Of a stretch of DNA of 64,000 nt, positions 44,586 through 58,151 are shown piece after piece. Each line of letters starts with the position of its first letter. The first letter of the stretch is position 1. Made by a program: the position numbers and the translations under genes. The notes beneath the pieces are model-generated. The model ran no database searches. It saw nothing but the letters and a program-made list of their open reading frames with translations, and was not told where the DNA came from. The stretch lies in contig JAHRBS010000001.1 in NCBI GenBank assembly GCA_024305745.1, forward strand, positions 1,364,001 to 1,428,000. The letters are read 5' to 3'. Source of the stretch: Polyporus tsugae (Eukaryota; Basidiomycota; Agaricomycetes; Polyporales; Polyporaceae).

Positions 44586-46626
44586 ATGTCTTCCTCCCCT
44601 CCCAAACGCGTCTGCATCGTCGGCGCTGGCGCATCCGGGATGGCTGCTGCCTATGTCCTCAGCAAGCATTCAGACAGGTTCCTTGTAACCATGTTCGACA
44701 GGAAGCCCGTCCCGGGAGGAATGGCAACCTCCTTCGATATCGATCCATCCAAGTACGGCGCCACCTAGTACATCAACGACGGTGTCCAGGGCTGTAGTCC
44801 CGCCTTCGCCAATTCACTTCGTATGTTAAGGATGCTGGGTTTCGAGGCAATAGAAGTTGACATGCAGTACGTTGATCTCACAATCTTAATATCCACCTTG
44901 CTCAGCGCGTGCCCAGGATCAGCTTCGGGAAGGGGGACAGCTTCTGGTCTAACGTCTTCCCTTCCAAACTCGTCGCGGAATATCAGAAGGATATCGCCAA
45001 ATTTGGGCGTGCTCTTTCCATTATCAAGACTCTCGAGCCCGCCTTCGCCGTAATCCCCGTTCACGCTATGCTCCGCATGTTCAACTTCTCCTCTGGCTTT
45101 GGGGAAAGGATGATATACCCTCTTGTGGCTCTATTCTTTGGGACAGGCAATCAAACGCCGTGCATCTCTTCAACCATACTGGTTAGTATCCACCTTCTAG
45201 ATGTTTCGTTCCACCGATGACCCTGAGATCGTCTCCGCAGGAGCGCGTCTTTTTGAATCAAAGCATGAAGCTGTTTGAATTCGACGAGAGGAACCTGCTC
45301 GCTAGTATACCGTGCACTATCATTGCTTGCTTTTCCGAAGGTAGAACAATTAGTTGCTATTCTGTCGCGCTTCTGATGACTAATCTGAGATGCAGCTCCA
45401 TGACGTCTTCTAGGCGTGGAGAGAAGACATCGAATCGCGCGGAAACGTGCAATTCAAACTCCATCACCAAGTCCTGCGTGTCGTATCACGTAGCGCGAAG
45501 GAGGCCGGGCCCGTGCAGGTCGAGTTCCAGGCGTCTCTCAATGATACCGACAACAGCTTGCCGCCTTCGACGAGCTCGTTCTTGCGATCGACGCCGACTC
45601 TGCGCTCAATCTGCTCGGCACAGAGGCAACGTGGAAGGAGAGGATGGTCTTGGGCAGCGTCAAATACCTTTACGACGTTACAATCACCCACAACGATTTC
45701 GACTGCATGAACAAGGTGTGTCTTCATGTTCAACACGCCATCTCTCTTCTCACTAGTGTCCACTAGCATTACGAGACGCGTTACAACCCCGGGTTCAACG
45801 CCCCGTTGACTGCTGCCGATAATGCTCAACAAAGGAAGAACATGGAGAAGGCTTTCGAGTTCGCTTCCAGCAACTTCCGGCCCCTTTATTATACGATGCA
45901 GTATGCCGAAGACCGTTCCAAGATCGAAATGAGCTTCGACCTCACCCACTATCAACCTCAGTTCCGTAACGAGCAGCCTGTGGGACCCATCTCGGTAGGC
46001 GACCGCCCTGACCACTGAAATACATGTGATCCTCTCCCCAGCCACGCACAGGAGGTGCGTGAGGACTCGATCGGGGTAGCGGGAGGGATGAATAAAAGTA
46101 GGCGAAACGCGGCGGGTATGCTGGAACCCCCGCTGGAGAAGCATGTGTTCCAAACTATCTTCCTCGACCGAGACGGTAGTTACGACCTGTGGACCTGGAA
46201 CGAGATCGCTGAAGAGAGGCGGATCCACGAGAAGTGGTGGAAGCAGCAGAGCCATCGTTGGCAGCACTACGCTACCGTGGTGCCGTGGATGATGTTCATC
46301 AACGGGAAGCACAACACGTAGTAAGTACTTGATCTCGTATGGTTGGTGCGCGCCCACTCACCCTCAATTATAGTTACGCTAGAGCATAGTCAGGTGTGTA
46401 CATTTTTGTACAATAGACTCGCTCACGATGAACCTCTTCACCCGTAGTGTTGAACATGCACGAGCTAGCTGTGACCTCGGGTTTCGCCGCCGCGTAGGGG
46501 CTCGGCGCAAACTACCCCTTCCACGGGGATGAAGATTGCGAACGTTTGTTTAGGCTGTGTCTCGGACTCAGCCATGGTACTCGGATGGTACGTACGATTG
46601 CTTCTCGCGCACGGCAATTTAAATAA
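44586..46626 (+). pseudogene. Flavin-containing amine oxidase pseudogene
   Basis: Starts intact: MSSSPPKRVCIVGAGASGMA with the GxGxxG FAD-binding motif and YVLSKH. Homology to basidiomycete flavin amine oxidases continues through YINDGVQG, LRMLGFEAIEVDMQ-ISFGKGDSFW, FGTGNQTP, RGNVQFKLHHQVL, FDELVLAID, NFRPLYYTMQYAEDRSKIEMSFDLTHYQPQF, KHVFQTIFLDRDG, KWWKQQSHRWQHYATVVPWMMFINGKHNT and NMHELAVTSGFAAA. It is broken by four in-frame TAG codons (44766, 45411, 46387, 46495) and a frameshift near 45560-45575 between NDTDN and FDELV. Introns still have GT..AG ends, so decay is probably recent. The end is approximate. Confidence 0.85.
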
Positions 46627-49600
46627 CGGTACGTTGGCAGCGTAAAGAACATCGCAAGGGTCTCTTTGCGTGAACGTCATCTCTGGCCCTGTTAGGTTTG
46701 AACAACATCCATGTGGTCCTGTCTCTCCTGTATTAATCTCCGTTTCTGGCCTTCATAAATGGACATTTGTGGTCTCCTAAAAGTAAGTAGAAGGGTCACA
46801 GCGTGAGATATTCGTTGATTACACATGTACACCTTAGGTGCAGAACCTCAATATCGACTTTTAGACTTTCATTGCAATCCACGAGTCCCGCCGAACAACG
46901 CGACGACGCAACCACCATTATGATCGCGGATCGGGTTCATGTTTCTAACCTTGTTGCAGTTCTCTCTTCACACCTCTAGGCCCTCAGGCTGCCAGAATAA
47001 GGTCATGGCGTGAAGCATTCCATGTGTTATACATGGGCATCGCTGCGTCCACGACCAGCCAATGGACTTAGGTTACTTGCGGCGCATTGCAAGCAGCCAG
47101 CCTGTAGTTGCGTATACAATATCGTTGCTCGCGGAGTCCCTAACCCACATGCCGGACCTGCAGAAGTCGGAGCGCAGGACTGATGGTCCAAACTGGATGG
47201 TCGTTCCAACCAGGCTTGAGCTTGAATGGTGCCAATGGTCGGGAGTCGCGACTCCTGGACTCAGTGCCTCGACGAAGTTCGCGGAACTCCCGGCCGAGTT
47301 TGCGACCTCGACACGGTCTGGAATATCCGAGAACAAAGCAACATCGGCTTACGGACATTCATTGTCTGTAGTCTCTAGATGTCTCTCACCTCAATGCCTC
47401 TCAGTGGCAGCGCAGGTTCTTTCCGTACGGGTGCCTTGATGGACTGGCGACGGCTGGGTATCCATAGCCAGGAAAGAAGACAGGACAAGAAGAACTATGA
47501 GGTGACTCTGACATGAAACTTTAACCACAGCAGCCGATGGTCACGGGCAAGCATGACGCAGGGGCATGGTCGGCTGGGTGGGACCATAAAACCGTCTTAT
47601 ATCAGAAGGTATCGGTAGAAAATGAAGGATAGGGCAGCTTCGCATGTATGCCAATAAAGCGGGTGTCCGTGCGGTATGCTATCGATAGGGTGGTCAAAGA
47701 AAACCCCTTGGGTCGCCCTCCGCAAGGTGATAGCCCCGGAACGGCTGCGAGTCAAGACTTGCATGGATGCTCTCAAGTGGGACTACCGATGGAAAGTGGC
47801 CATGCAATCAAGGACCGGCCGTTGGGCACGGGGAGAAGAGAACAGCAAGATGTGAGGGCCCCAGGTGGTCACGGTGGGGTAGTGAGCCGCGCGGTAACGT
47901 TGCGGGACGATCGACTACAAGGAGGATAGCTGAATGAACTGCTCACGGAGGACGTTGGTTCCGCTCCCTCCTACATCCACTACTCATCTCAAATCTGCAC
48001 TGAGCGAGCGATGCCGCGTGCCGAGACTGGCGGCTTGCATTCCGTACGCTGGCGACTGGGTAGATACAGTAATTTGAGGTGACCGCGCCAAAGAGGCAAG
48101 GCATCATCCCCCAACAGGTTGAAGCATGCGTCTATGGCAAGTTCATAAGGAGGGGTAGAAGGCTCGAGAGCTCAGAGAAAGGGGGAGGAAGGAGCATGGC
48201 CTTGAGCGCTGGTGGCGAGAGTGGACCACGGTGACGCATGGACTCGAGTCGCGGAACAGAAGGGGGCGGCGGACCTCCAATCTGGTCGGTGAATCGGACA
48301 TTGGAATCCGGGATACGATCCGCAGTACAACTCGTCCATCCGGTTTGAAAGTCATGGACGATCGCGAGCGTCCGCAGACAGAAGACCGAGGAATGAATGG
48401 GAATGTGACGAACACGGGTAGGAGAGCTCAGTACGAGTCGGGGAGTAAATTGGTTCCAGCTCACCGAGCAAATGATCTGCGAGGCTGGGATTTTTATCGA
48501 TAATATTTCGAATCGACAAGGACGTATAAATACCTTTGGTGACGCTGCTGAGCTCAATGCGTCACGCCCCCTCTCTTCAATGTGTCTGGCGACAAAACAT
48601 GGCCGACTATGCTTACCCTCTCTCTCGGGTCAGCATCTAGGGAGAGCAAGGTCGGTAACTCTCCAACCGGCTGATCGCATTTGACCACTCTTCGATGCCC
48701 TGCTCGGATAAGACGAAGTTAGAAGGGTACGTCGTTGAAACTTATCAGTGGCGATTCGAATCGTGAAACGACAGCCTCCGTGGTTGTCAGCGAGTACTGA
48801 GCATGTTCTCCGTTTGCTCTCCGCCGATTTCGTTCTCATTCTGGAGAAGGAGACTCTGACTGACCCAAGTTGGTCTGAGGGTCTTCCTTGTCATGAACCG
48901 TATCCAGAGACCTGCCTGAGCGACTCAGTCAGTCCCTGGTTACATACCATGAGAATGGAAGATTCTCCGACCACATAATAGGCCAGTAGTCGTCTTCTCA
49001 GGATGCTATCGCTCCTGCCAGCATACACATTGTGGGGGAGAGGCGATGCGTCCCGGACTCGGAGAGCATAGAATTATAAATGGATGGGCGCACCAGATAA
49101 TTTGCGGCTTGCATACAACGAAGGGTGGCACAGTTGCATGTCGTAGGGTATCCGGATAACACGATCGTGAAAAGAACACCAAGACTGAGGTTTGATCTCA
49201 ATCAGGCAGACGTGCGAGGCCACGGTCTTTCCACCCAACATAATGGAATAGGTCGTAAGAGGAACGCAAACCTACCGCGACAGAGAACTGCGAAGCCGAC
49301 GATGCTGTTTGAGGTCTCTGCAGCACTACGTCGTGAGTGTTTGGTTCTGTTATACTAACTTGAATGCCGGACAACGGTATCCGCTAATTATAGTGTGATA
49401 CTTAGACGCACCCGGCCTCTGGCGCGGGTCTCCATCCAGTATCGACAGACTTAAGTTGTGACAGCACGAAGCGAGGCGGTGCTTCTTCGCTTGCCTTGTC
49501 GTAATGGGAACTTCCCGACCCTGCCGCGGAGGATTCTATGTACGTGGACACATCAGTTGCGGCGCCCCCGGGAAAGGCGAACTAATCACTCGTGGCTTTT

Positions 49601-50291
49601 GTGGTGTCGGCGAGCGCAGGGATTGGTACCGATCCTGATGTGTAGGTCCTAAGTTGACGGACGCACGACATCTTTGCTGAGCAAGTCTTTGTGCGCTAGT
49701 CTGCCTTGAGCTTTCAAAGGTGCCATGGCCAGGCCACTGGCCAGGTTCGGCCATGTTACCGCCGTAGGCCTGGGACTCGGATTGGATTGCCAAGACAGTT
49801 CTCTTTCTTCTAACGAGTGTTCAGGGTCAAGACTCGTTAGGATGGAATAGTATATCATACAATGCGACTCGGAGAGTCGGCGGCTGCAGTATTTGTATGA
49901 TAACTTTAGAGTCCGCTCTAAGTACTGCCATACACACCCCAGTCACTTCTTGAACTTCCATGATGCACGAGCGCCCACGCCGAAACATCACGAATCGCAA
50001 ACCACCGTATATGCCTTGTCCATGTATCGTAGCAAACCCAAGATACGAGACTACATCCGAGACTAAGAGAGAGCGCGAATCCGGTACTTCATTCGCTCGC
50101 GGTTAACCAGCATCAACCTCGTATCTGAGTGTGCGCATCTGATGCGAATCAGAAGAGTGCTAAACAAGTATTCGTTGGAAGCAGCGCGAGTTTTTTTGTT
50201 CAGTCTACAATACATGAGCAAAAGCACAGGAATTTGGCCATTCGACGAAGTTCTGCCAGCGAAATTGCGATTTGTCCCCCAGCCAGGTAGT
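46627..50291. other. Gene-free stretch of 3.7 kb
   Basis: No open frame here shows a recognised domain. The best candidate is an 87-codon frame on the minus strand (47336-47073) with a protein-like composition (HWHHSSSSLVGTTIQFGP) but no start or upstream exon that joins in frame, so I left it out as a gene. No tRNA, rRNA or LTR was recognised. It may be a graveyard of decayed DNA next to the amine oxidase pseudogene. Confidence 0.5.
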
Positions 50292-51691
50292 CTAGTGAAA
50301 TCTAGCTGGAATAACCGGGTGCGAACTCGACAGACCCCCATCCACAGCCCAAGCCTGCCCATTGACGTAGCTCGATTCGTCTGATGCTAGGAACAATGCG
50401 ACATTCGCAATTTCTAAGTGTGTAAACAGACTTGAGCAATTCGCCACTGGTAAACGCGCCAAGCACAGACCTTGCGGAAGACCGTAACGCCCTAGAGGGT
50501 TCAGCTGGCCAATCTTGCCCTCCGTCCCCCTGGACCGGGCAGGTTCAAACACACCGACGGTCATGCCTGTGTCGATGAGACCAGGGCAGATGGTGTTGAC
50601 ACGGATGTCTGTTTTCTGCAACTGGTAGACCGCAGTCTGGGCAATGCTGTTAACACTGTCAAGTTGACCGGTTAGTTTGGTAGTCAAGGGCTGAGTCATC
50701 GGACGACTCACGCAGCCTTGCTCGCGCTGTCTTTAGAGGTGTGAGCATGGTGCTGGTAGAAGTCGAGAATGGGGACTTACAGTCTGTCGACCCGGCCCCT
50801 GAGCGAAGACCGGCCACTGTGTGGCCGTCGATTAGACTTCTTTCAGTGAGGAGGAAAAAACAACAAAGATAGTTTACCAGACGCGGTGAGAATGATGCTC
50901 CCCGCACTGTGCTCCTTGCCGCGGGAAGGGTTGGATTCTTTCATGGCGGCGGACGCGTACTTTACCGCAAGAAAGCATCTTTTCGTAGATCAACCCGGAG
51001 AACAAAACAGTGGAGGCTTTGACACTCACGAAAGCGAGTTCACGCGCATGGTCTCCATGAACTGTTGCGGTCCAAGGTCCTCAATCAAGGTGAAGGGTCC
51101 TATCCCAGCCTTACCTGACGTGAGAGACAATGGAGTGGGGGACGAAAAGGACACATACATTTGCAAAGAAGACGTCGAGCCGGCCTTCCTCGTGAAGAGC
51201 TTGCTTGCAGAGGCACGCGACGGCATCCTCATCAGCGGCATCGGCTTGTTGGACAGTGACCTTGACGGATGTTGGTAAACGACGGGATGAGTTGAATGAG
51301 AAAGGTTGTACCTTAACGTCGGGATATGCTTTCTCGATCGTCGACTTGAGGTCAGGGAGGTTATTTGGGTGGTAGTCGGTGAGATAAAGGTGACGGGCGC
51401 CTGGGAAGTGGGTTAGAATGTTGGGGGAGGGGAGGCATAGAGGTTATGTGAGGGGATGACCTTCGTGTGCGAATAACAACGCGGTCGCACGCCTATAGGC
51501 ACGGTGGTGAGCAGGGGAGCGATGAGACAAGAGTAGAAGATGACGGACCCAATGCCTTTGAGAGAACCGACTCCTGTGATTATGCAAACCTTGTTCTTGA
51601 GACGGTAGGTGCGGGGGGCAGTCTGGAGGTGGGACCTGATGGTGTCGAGCCTAGCGAGCGTTCTCTTGCGGAACTCGTCTGGGCTGGCCAT
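50292..51691 (-). CDS. Short-chain dehydrogenase/reductase (SDR)
   Basis: NAD(P)-dependent oxidoreductase of unknown substrate. Ten inferred exons: 51691-51549, 51492-51461, 51400-51312, 51260-51159, 51109-51030, 50978-50878, 50816-50781, 50730-50712, 50655-50471, 50413-50292, joining to 302 residues. Motifs: cofactor-binding [14 protein letters not shown], acidic residue after strand 2 in [28 protein letters not shown] with the catalytic Ser, DYSASKAAV with catalytic Y195 and K199, [13 protein letters not shown], and the C-terminal [20 protein letters not shown]. One exon is only 19 nt and splits next to the catalytic tyrosine. An in-frame ATG at 51730 could extend the N-terminus by 13 residues; I prefer 51691 (MASPDEF). 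Divergent from apc1. Confidence 0.9.
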
Positions 51692-52101
51692 GGCATTGGC
51701 AGGAGGGGCGGGGCGAGGTCGGAGGCGCATCCGACCTGAGCTTGATCAGGCTTGCCACTGCCAGCGAGGCCGCTCAAAGCTTGGCCCGGCTCACGGTCTC
51801 TTCCTCGCCTACTCCGGGCCGGGCGCATACATGTCAACATATTGATTAATATTGAGCGCTTGAGCTCTGGCGCTCTGCCACCACAGGCGTGTCCCTGCGT
51901 GTCCTCGCACACCTTCCGCCACTGCGGCCTCCGCGTCCCAGCCCCAGGCTGCCCTCGTCCGTCGTCCACCCCCTCGCGCCTCAACTGGCCACACCCGACG
52001 CCGGCTCACACATCCCCCGACATTGTCTGTGAGTCCTCGGCTCTCTAGCATCCACTCGCGCGACACTGACCTTTCTTCTTCTCCGTCCCAGCTCCACCAA
52101 C
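51692..52101. promoter_or_regulatory. Shared divergent promoter region, SDR gene and apc1
   Basis: 410 bp between divergent starts. Contains an AT-rich spot ATATTGATTAATATTG near 51838-51853 in otherwise GC-rich DNA, and pyrimidine-rich sequence before apc1. No named site is claimed. Confidence 0.35.
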
Positions 52102-55100
52102 ATGTCTCTCTCCCCCGTTCCCCTCCCTCTCGCTGTCCGTATCGCTCCCCCTCCTTACTTCGCTCGCAACGCCCCTCCACAACCTTCCCCGTCTGATGGC
52201 GATTCTCCTCTCCTCTGTTCCATCCGTAAAACCCTCCGGGCCACTCGCGGCAACCAACCCTCGTCTCTTCAATCCCTTTACTACTCCCCCGGCGGAGACG
52301 GCGCCACCGGAGACGAAGTCCTTGCATGGGACTCCTTTACTGTCACCTTGACCCAAGGTGGTGTTCTACACAAGAAGTGGTCCTTCCAGGATCCTATCCA
52401 GTGGGCTTGCATTGGGTGGTTATTCCAATCGAGTCTTGTCCATACTTCCACGCCCTCTACCCCAGCCTATTACAGGGAGGACCTAAGCGAAAAGGCTCCC
52501 CTTGACTTCGATCCCGGGGAGCGGCCCACCTTTGGCGCATTCACCCGTGCTCGTACGGACAAGAAGCGCGAAGAAGACCAGGAGGAGCGTCTCAAAGCCG
52601 TCTTCGTCTTCGTCCGCGGCCACGCCAAGATCTACATGGACAACGGTTCCGAATACACCCTCAACCTCCCGTTCCTCGTCCAACGAGCATGGCCAGTCGA
52701 GCCCCACGGTGTGTTCATCCAGCGCGTGGTCGAAGGCTGGGAGCTAGACGAAATCAGGGAGTCGGGCGAAGCTGGGATTACCACCATTTTTACCCTCACC
52801 AGCCCTTTCTCCGAACCTGCTGCCGTCGGTCTTGCAACTCAAATCAAAGGCGACTGTGGTGGAGTACCCTTGGAACTCAAGCCTGACTACTACTCTGAAC
52901 CGGTCTCTTTCCCTCCGGCTGAGCGCATGATTTGGGTCTCTCAACGTGCATGGAATTTGACCGACAAGCTCATCGTTACGATGAATGCCGAGCTCAATCG
53001 CATTGCTGTTTGGCGATACGTCTATGCCCCTCCCCCTCCCAGTTCGTCAAAGTCAACCGCACGTCCGACCATGCATCCTCATCATGCAAAACGATCCTCG
53101 ATGTCTGGGAATACGTCTGCGCACCTCCGACAATCTAACGCAGCTGCGGATGGTTCGCATCTATCCCCAGGACGCCAAGACACGAAACGGCCATCCACTG
53201 TCCCGGGATTAGCCCCAACTCTCACGACAACTACGACAATGGAGGAGCTGATGGGCGGTGTCGTGGGTGGGGCGGTTTCCCGGTCGCAGTGGAACCTGCC
53301 TTTTCGCCTCAAGTTGGACCCGTCTGGCAAGTTGGATGTGAACGCCGCGAGAGGAACCGAGCCAGTCAACCTCGACGATGTCCCTGATCCTGCTGAGGAG
53401 ATGCGCATGCAGTCTCAGTTTTGGGCGGAGAAGCTCCACCAGGAGACTTTACCCGAAGCCGCGTAAGTTATGAAGTCTGGTCCTGTGCAGAAGTACTAAC
53501 GTCGTGGCTAGGATGGTTGACCACACAAACATTTCCGTTGCTGCGTTCGATGAACGGTGGGACGGCAAGAACACCCGATCTCTCCTCGGCATTTGCTCCC
53601 GCGCGACGTCGACTCTGCTCGTATTCGCTATTGAGAGGCGGGAAGACTCCACGATGGGCGTTAAGCCTGTGACGCAGCTCCCTGCACTTGCCATCACAAC
53701 GATCCGCGGGACTCGCGACTTCGTGGCCGACCTCCTTCTTCTCAAGCCCGATGGAAACCTCTTCTTGCTCGTCCACGGCACATTCGAGCTACCACTTGCC
53801 GTGAAGCTCCCGGTCGTCCGGCATGGACGCTTCATTAAGAGACCAAACAATTCGCATATTGTGGGGCTAGCGCACGCTGTATATTCCTCTGTGTCGCTGG
53901 AGCTCTCGGATGGCTCGATCGTTCGCGCCTCTCTGGATTTGATCCCGAGGGACCATCTGGTTTGCGACTGCCTTCTCATGCTTTCCTTCGTTCTGCCGCC
54001 TGACCTGTTTCTCACACTTCATTGGACGTTCTTATCCAAATGGGCTGCGAAGGACTATGCGTTCATTATTGGCGCCGAATTCGATATATTCGTGACTAGT
54101 TTGCTGCAAACACTAGGCCTCGAAACGGAGGAGTCTGTCGAGCAGTGTCTGACAGACGACGCTTGGGGTCAGCTTATGGCAACTGAGTCATTCGACAAAT
54201 TTCAAGAGGACCCCGTGCTCCGGAACTTGCAGCTCCCTGGTCCTCGCCCTGGCGAAATTTGGCAAAAGCCCGCCACCAAGCCGCATCCCCTTGTCGGTGC
54301 TGTGTTACATGCGCTACATCTCGTCGCGGAAGAGAAGCGAGTTTTCCTCCCCAGCTACGAGGGACTTCCACGACTCACGCCACTTATTTGCCGGCTCGCT
54401 GTGGTTGTCCGTCCGGAATGGGCGGATTACTGGAAGCGGTTTTGCCCGACCGCTATGCAGGCGTGGCCAAACCCTCAAGTGACAGGTACGTGAGATGATA
54501 CACTGTCTTCCGCTGCGCGAAGTGCCAATTCAATGTCAACTTTCAGTGTCCGAATATATCGATGATCGTCTACCACTATGGCCCGTTGACATGTCGAGTA
54601 TTCTCTACGGGCGGATCAACAATCCAGAGTGGTCGCTATCCTGGAGGGAAAGTTCGACCTTGCACGCTCTGTATGGGTATCCTGCGGCCTTCGTATTTGG
54701 CCGTCGGGAACCGCTCATCCATCTGCAAGCCTTGAACAAGATCTACATGGCTTTGTCGGACAATAAGCCGAATGACATACGGAGACGCGCCGAAGCTGGT
54801 TTGCGTGCCATGGAGGACGCTGGGATGACGACAGCTATTCTGCAGAATCTCTCTCTTGGCGTGTCCGCCCCGTTGCGAGAGACGCTACGGACCGCTCAAC
54901 TTTCCCCTGGAGGCGATTGGTCTGTGCCGATCTACCGGCTCATTGGAAGGAACGACTTGGCAGAAGGCTTTAGCTCCAAGCCAGCAGTCTTTGCGACCAA
55001 CGGGTACCGTCCCGTGCGCGATATTTTGGTAAGCTTTACCTCTATTCCCATGCTTGGATGCGACGGTGCTGAATGTGATCCCGATGTATTAGCATTCATC

Positions 55101-58100
55101 CGCTCCACGCAAGACATGCCGTCAATTGGTAAGAGATGTCCACCGTGTGGTATCTAAGGACCCCACCAAAACCACCGGCGTAGAGCTCGATACGAACGAC
55201 TTCACACGAATTCGCTTCGGACAAGATCGGAGACTGGACGAGGTCGCTCGCATGCTGTGCTCGTCGATTGTCCCGCTTATACGTGCCATCGATAGGCCAG
55301 AGCTAAAGTGCGCGATTCGAGTATTATGCACCCGTCTCACTGCTGACACCGGTCATTCTAAAGTGAAGCGGAACAATTGCGAGAGCAGCAACATCAAGTT
55401 ATCAGAATGGCTGAACGCACTCTTGCCCTTCCGTTAGGCCGCGCTATCTTCACGTTTGGTTCCATCCCGACAGTCGCAAAAGAATCTTTTGCAATCCCCA
55501 AGTTCGAGTTCTCTGTGCGCGTTCAACCAGGGAATTTGCTTCTCTCGCCTGAGGCCGGAAAGATACCGCAAGACTGTATGAACTGGGGCGAATTCCACAA
55601 CGGGGTAGCCGCTGGACTGCGTATCTCCTCCCAGGCCCGGTCAGTGGAGAGCTCTTGGATCAAGTTCAACAAGCCAAGCGAGTTGACACCAGAGCACGCT
55701 GGCTTCCTCTATGCACTCGGGCTCACAGGTCACCTCCGGGAAATGCTCACCTGGCACACTTTCGGCTATCTCACTCCCAAGCACGATATGACGTCCATCG
55801 GCGTCCTTCTGGGCCTCGCTGCGGCGAATCTGGGGAGCAGCAATCGACACGTCACGAAGCTCATCGCCGTCCATACTCCTGCCTTACTTCCCACACCCGA
55901 TGTTGACCTTAACGTTCCCCTCATCACTCAATCGGCTGGTCTAATGGGAATCGGTCTTCTCTACTTAGGAACAAGGCATCGTCGGATGGCGGAGGTATGC
56001 CTGAACCAAATCAGCAGGCGGGACCTTTATCAACCTGACATCAGCAACGAGTACCGCGAAGCCTACACCCTCTCCGCTGCCCTAGCCTGCGGTATGGTCT
56101 TGCTTGGCAAGGGCTCTTCCATTCCTGCCGACCTCGTGATTCAGAATCGTTTACGTCTCCTTATCCATGGGGAACCTGGCGTGGTGGATAATGGAAAGCC
56201 CGTCCGTCCGACGTTCGATGTCAACCTCACATCCCCCGCTGCCACACTGGCTTTAGGCCTAATGTATCTGCGTACCGACCGCCAAGACGTCGCAGACATC
56301 CTCACGATCCCTGAGACCCTCGAAGCCATCAACCAGATCCAGCCCAGTTTCCTCATGCTCAGAGCAATGTCCCGCGCAATCATCATGTGGAGCACTATCC
56401 AGCCAACGAAGGCATGGCTTATGAGCCAGCTGCCAGCTGCCGTCAAGGCTGCCATGGATGCACGGTTCCGGGGGAAACAGGTGGACGACGGCTACGAGCT
56501 GGCATACTACAATATTCTCGCAGGCTCCTGTTTCGCGATAGCGTTGAAGTACGCCGGGACAGCTCGTGAGGAAGCTTACCTGCTTCTGATCCAATATTAC
56601 GACATGTTTAGTCAACTGGCATACACGAACAGTGCGTGGTGTTCTGCATTTCCGATTGTCCTCGGCCAATTTTCTTCCTTAGGTATGGCATATGACCATC
56701 GTATCAAGCGTTCTGCAATCCGAGAAGGTCTCAACCTCATCTCCGTCAGCCTCACCATGGTCATGGCAGGGACGGGGGAGATCAACTGTCTTCGACGTTT
56801 ACGCTATGCTTACGGAATGTACAACCATCCCATACGCTATGGTTCTCATGTCGCCAACCACATGTCCATCGGACTTCTCTTCCTTGGCGGTGGGCGCTAC
56901 ACACTTGGAACTTCGGACGCTGCGATAGCGTGCATGATCGCAGCCTTCTATCCCCGATTCGCTCACGTCTCATCTGACAACAAGAGTTACCTGCAAGCGT
57001 ATCGCCATCTCTGGGTCCTCGCCGTGGAACCAAGATGTCTCGTGGCACGGGACATCGACTCACGGGACATCGTCTACGTCCCAGTGAAGATCAAGATCAA
57101 GGATGGGAAAGAGATCGGTAATGTCCAGTTGATTGCGCCGACTCTTGTTCCAGAGGTCGAGAAGCTAGTCTCGATCAGGGTGGACACTCCGCGGTACTGG
57201 CCGTTCTACTTGGACATCTCCAATTCACCGCGTCACCGAGAGTGTCTGTTGCGTAGTCAGACACTGTTCGTGAAGCGTCGGACGGCGTTTTTGAGCTACA
57301 TGGAGGATCCCAAGGGTAGCCGAAGTCTATTCGTGCGCTCTGGCTCTTCTACAGGCGATGCGGCTACGCTCGACTTTCCTAGGGCGACCGATGTCAAGGC
57401 ACATCCGGCAAGCGATCTGCACCACTTCATCGCATCCTCTTCCAACGACCCGCTGTTCCTCGCCTTCGCCGATCGTTTGTGCAAGGATGACGGGGAGACA
57501 CCGGAGGAACGACGCTTTCAATCCTATTGCCACGCTGCACTGCTCGATAGCATCGTCCAGGACAAGCCACAGACCCTTCAATCACATCTCTCCGTTTTCC
57601 ACCTGCGCGCCATGTCGTCGGAATCGGTCTACTTCTCGATCCGGCTGCAGGACCTCCGCTTTGCTGCAGACTTCTACAGCAAGATCTATGACCGCAGATT
57701 CAGCGGACGGACCGAGAGCAACCCTCGACCTCCGCTATTAAGGGAAAACACGCTGCTCGGTACTCTGCACATTCTCGACGCTAAATTGGACGCTATTCGT
57801 TCGACGGATTTGTTCCAGTCCTTCATTGCGCGCTACGCACGTGGGGAAGGTATAGCGGGGCAGCAGGAGTCGCCTACGGAGGGGGCAGCTTCACGTCATT
57901 TGTCATGGTATCTTCAACGGAATAGCGTGCCGGTCTCAACCATCCTAGTCGTCCTCAGAGCCCTAGCTCGCTCATTCCACGACGAATGCACTTCCGTGCC
58001 TCAGCCGGAGGGGACTAATGACGGGGAGGCGTTGGACCAAGGGATCAAGGAGCTTTTGCATGCAACTGGCACACAAATGTCGACTACCCTAGGATCGGGA

Positions 58101-58151
58101 TGGACGATGCGTTCGTTGGACGAAGTGATCGTCGGCTGGAACTCTGATTGA
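52102..58151 (+). CDS. apc1: Anaphase-promoting complex subunit 1 (APC1 scaffold)
   Basis: Largest scaffold subunit of the APC/C ubiquitin ligase that drives anaphase and mitotic exit. Inferred exons: 52102-53462, 53512-54485, 54547-55128, 55184-55307, 55364-58151, joining to 1942 residues, close to the human protein. The N-terminal half is the beta-propeller region (AWDSFTVTLTQGGVLHKKW, VFVFVRGHAKIYM). The middle carries WRESSTLHALYGYP and the conserved ERTLALPLGRAIFTFGS. The C-terminal exon has the proteasome/cyclosome (PC) repeats: HAGFLYALGLTGHL, TSIGVLLGLAAANLGS, SAGLMGIGLLYLGT, AATLALGLMYLRT, ASLGMAYDHRIKRSA-like helices. The intron at 55129-55183 was placed to restore frame to LDTNDFTRIRFGQD. 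No break seen. Confidence 0.95.

Noticed and set aside
44749..44768. Tiny intron that would remove the first TAG of the amine oxidase (GTACGG..CTAG)
   Set aside because: It would be about 18 nt, far below the 45-nt minimum seen here, and three more stops and a frameshift remain.
47073..47336. 87-codon minus-strand frame with a protein-like C-terminal half
   Set aside because: No upstream exon joins in frame with a start codon and no family is recognised; too weak to list as a gene.
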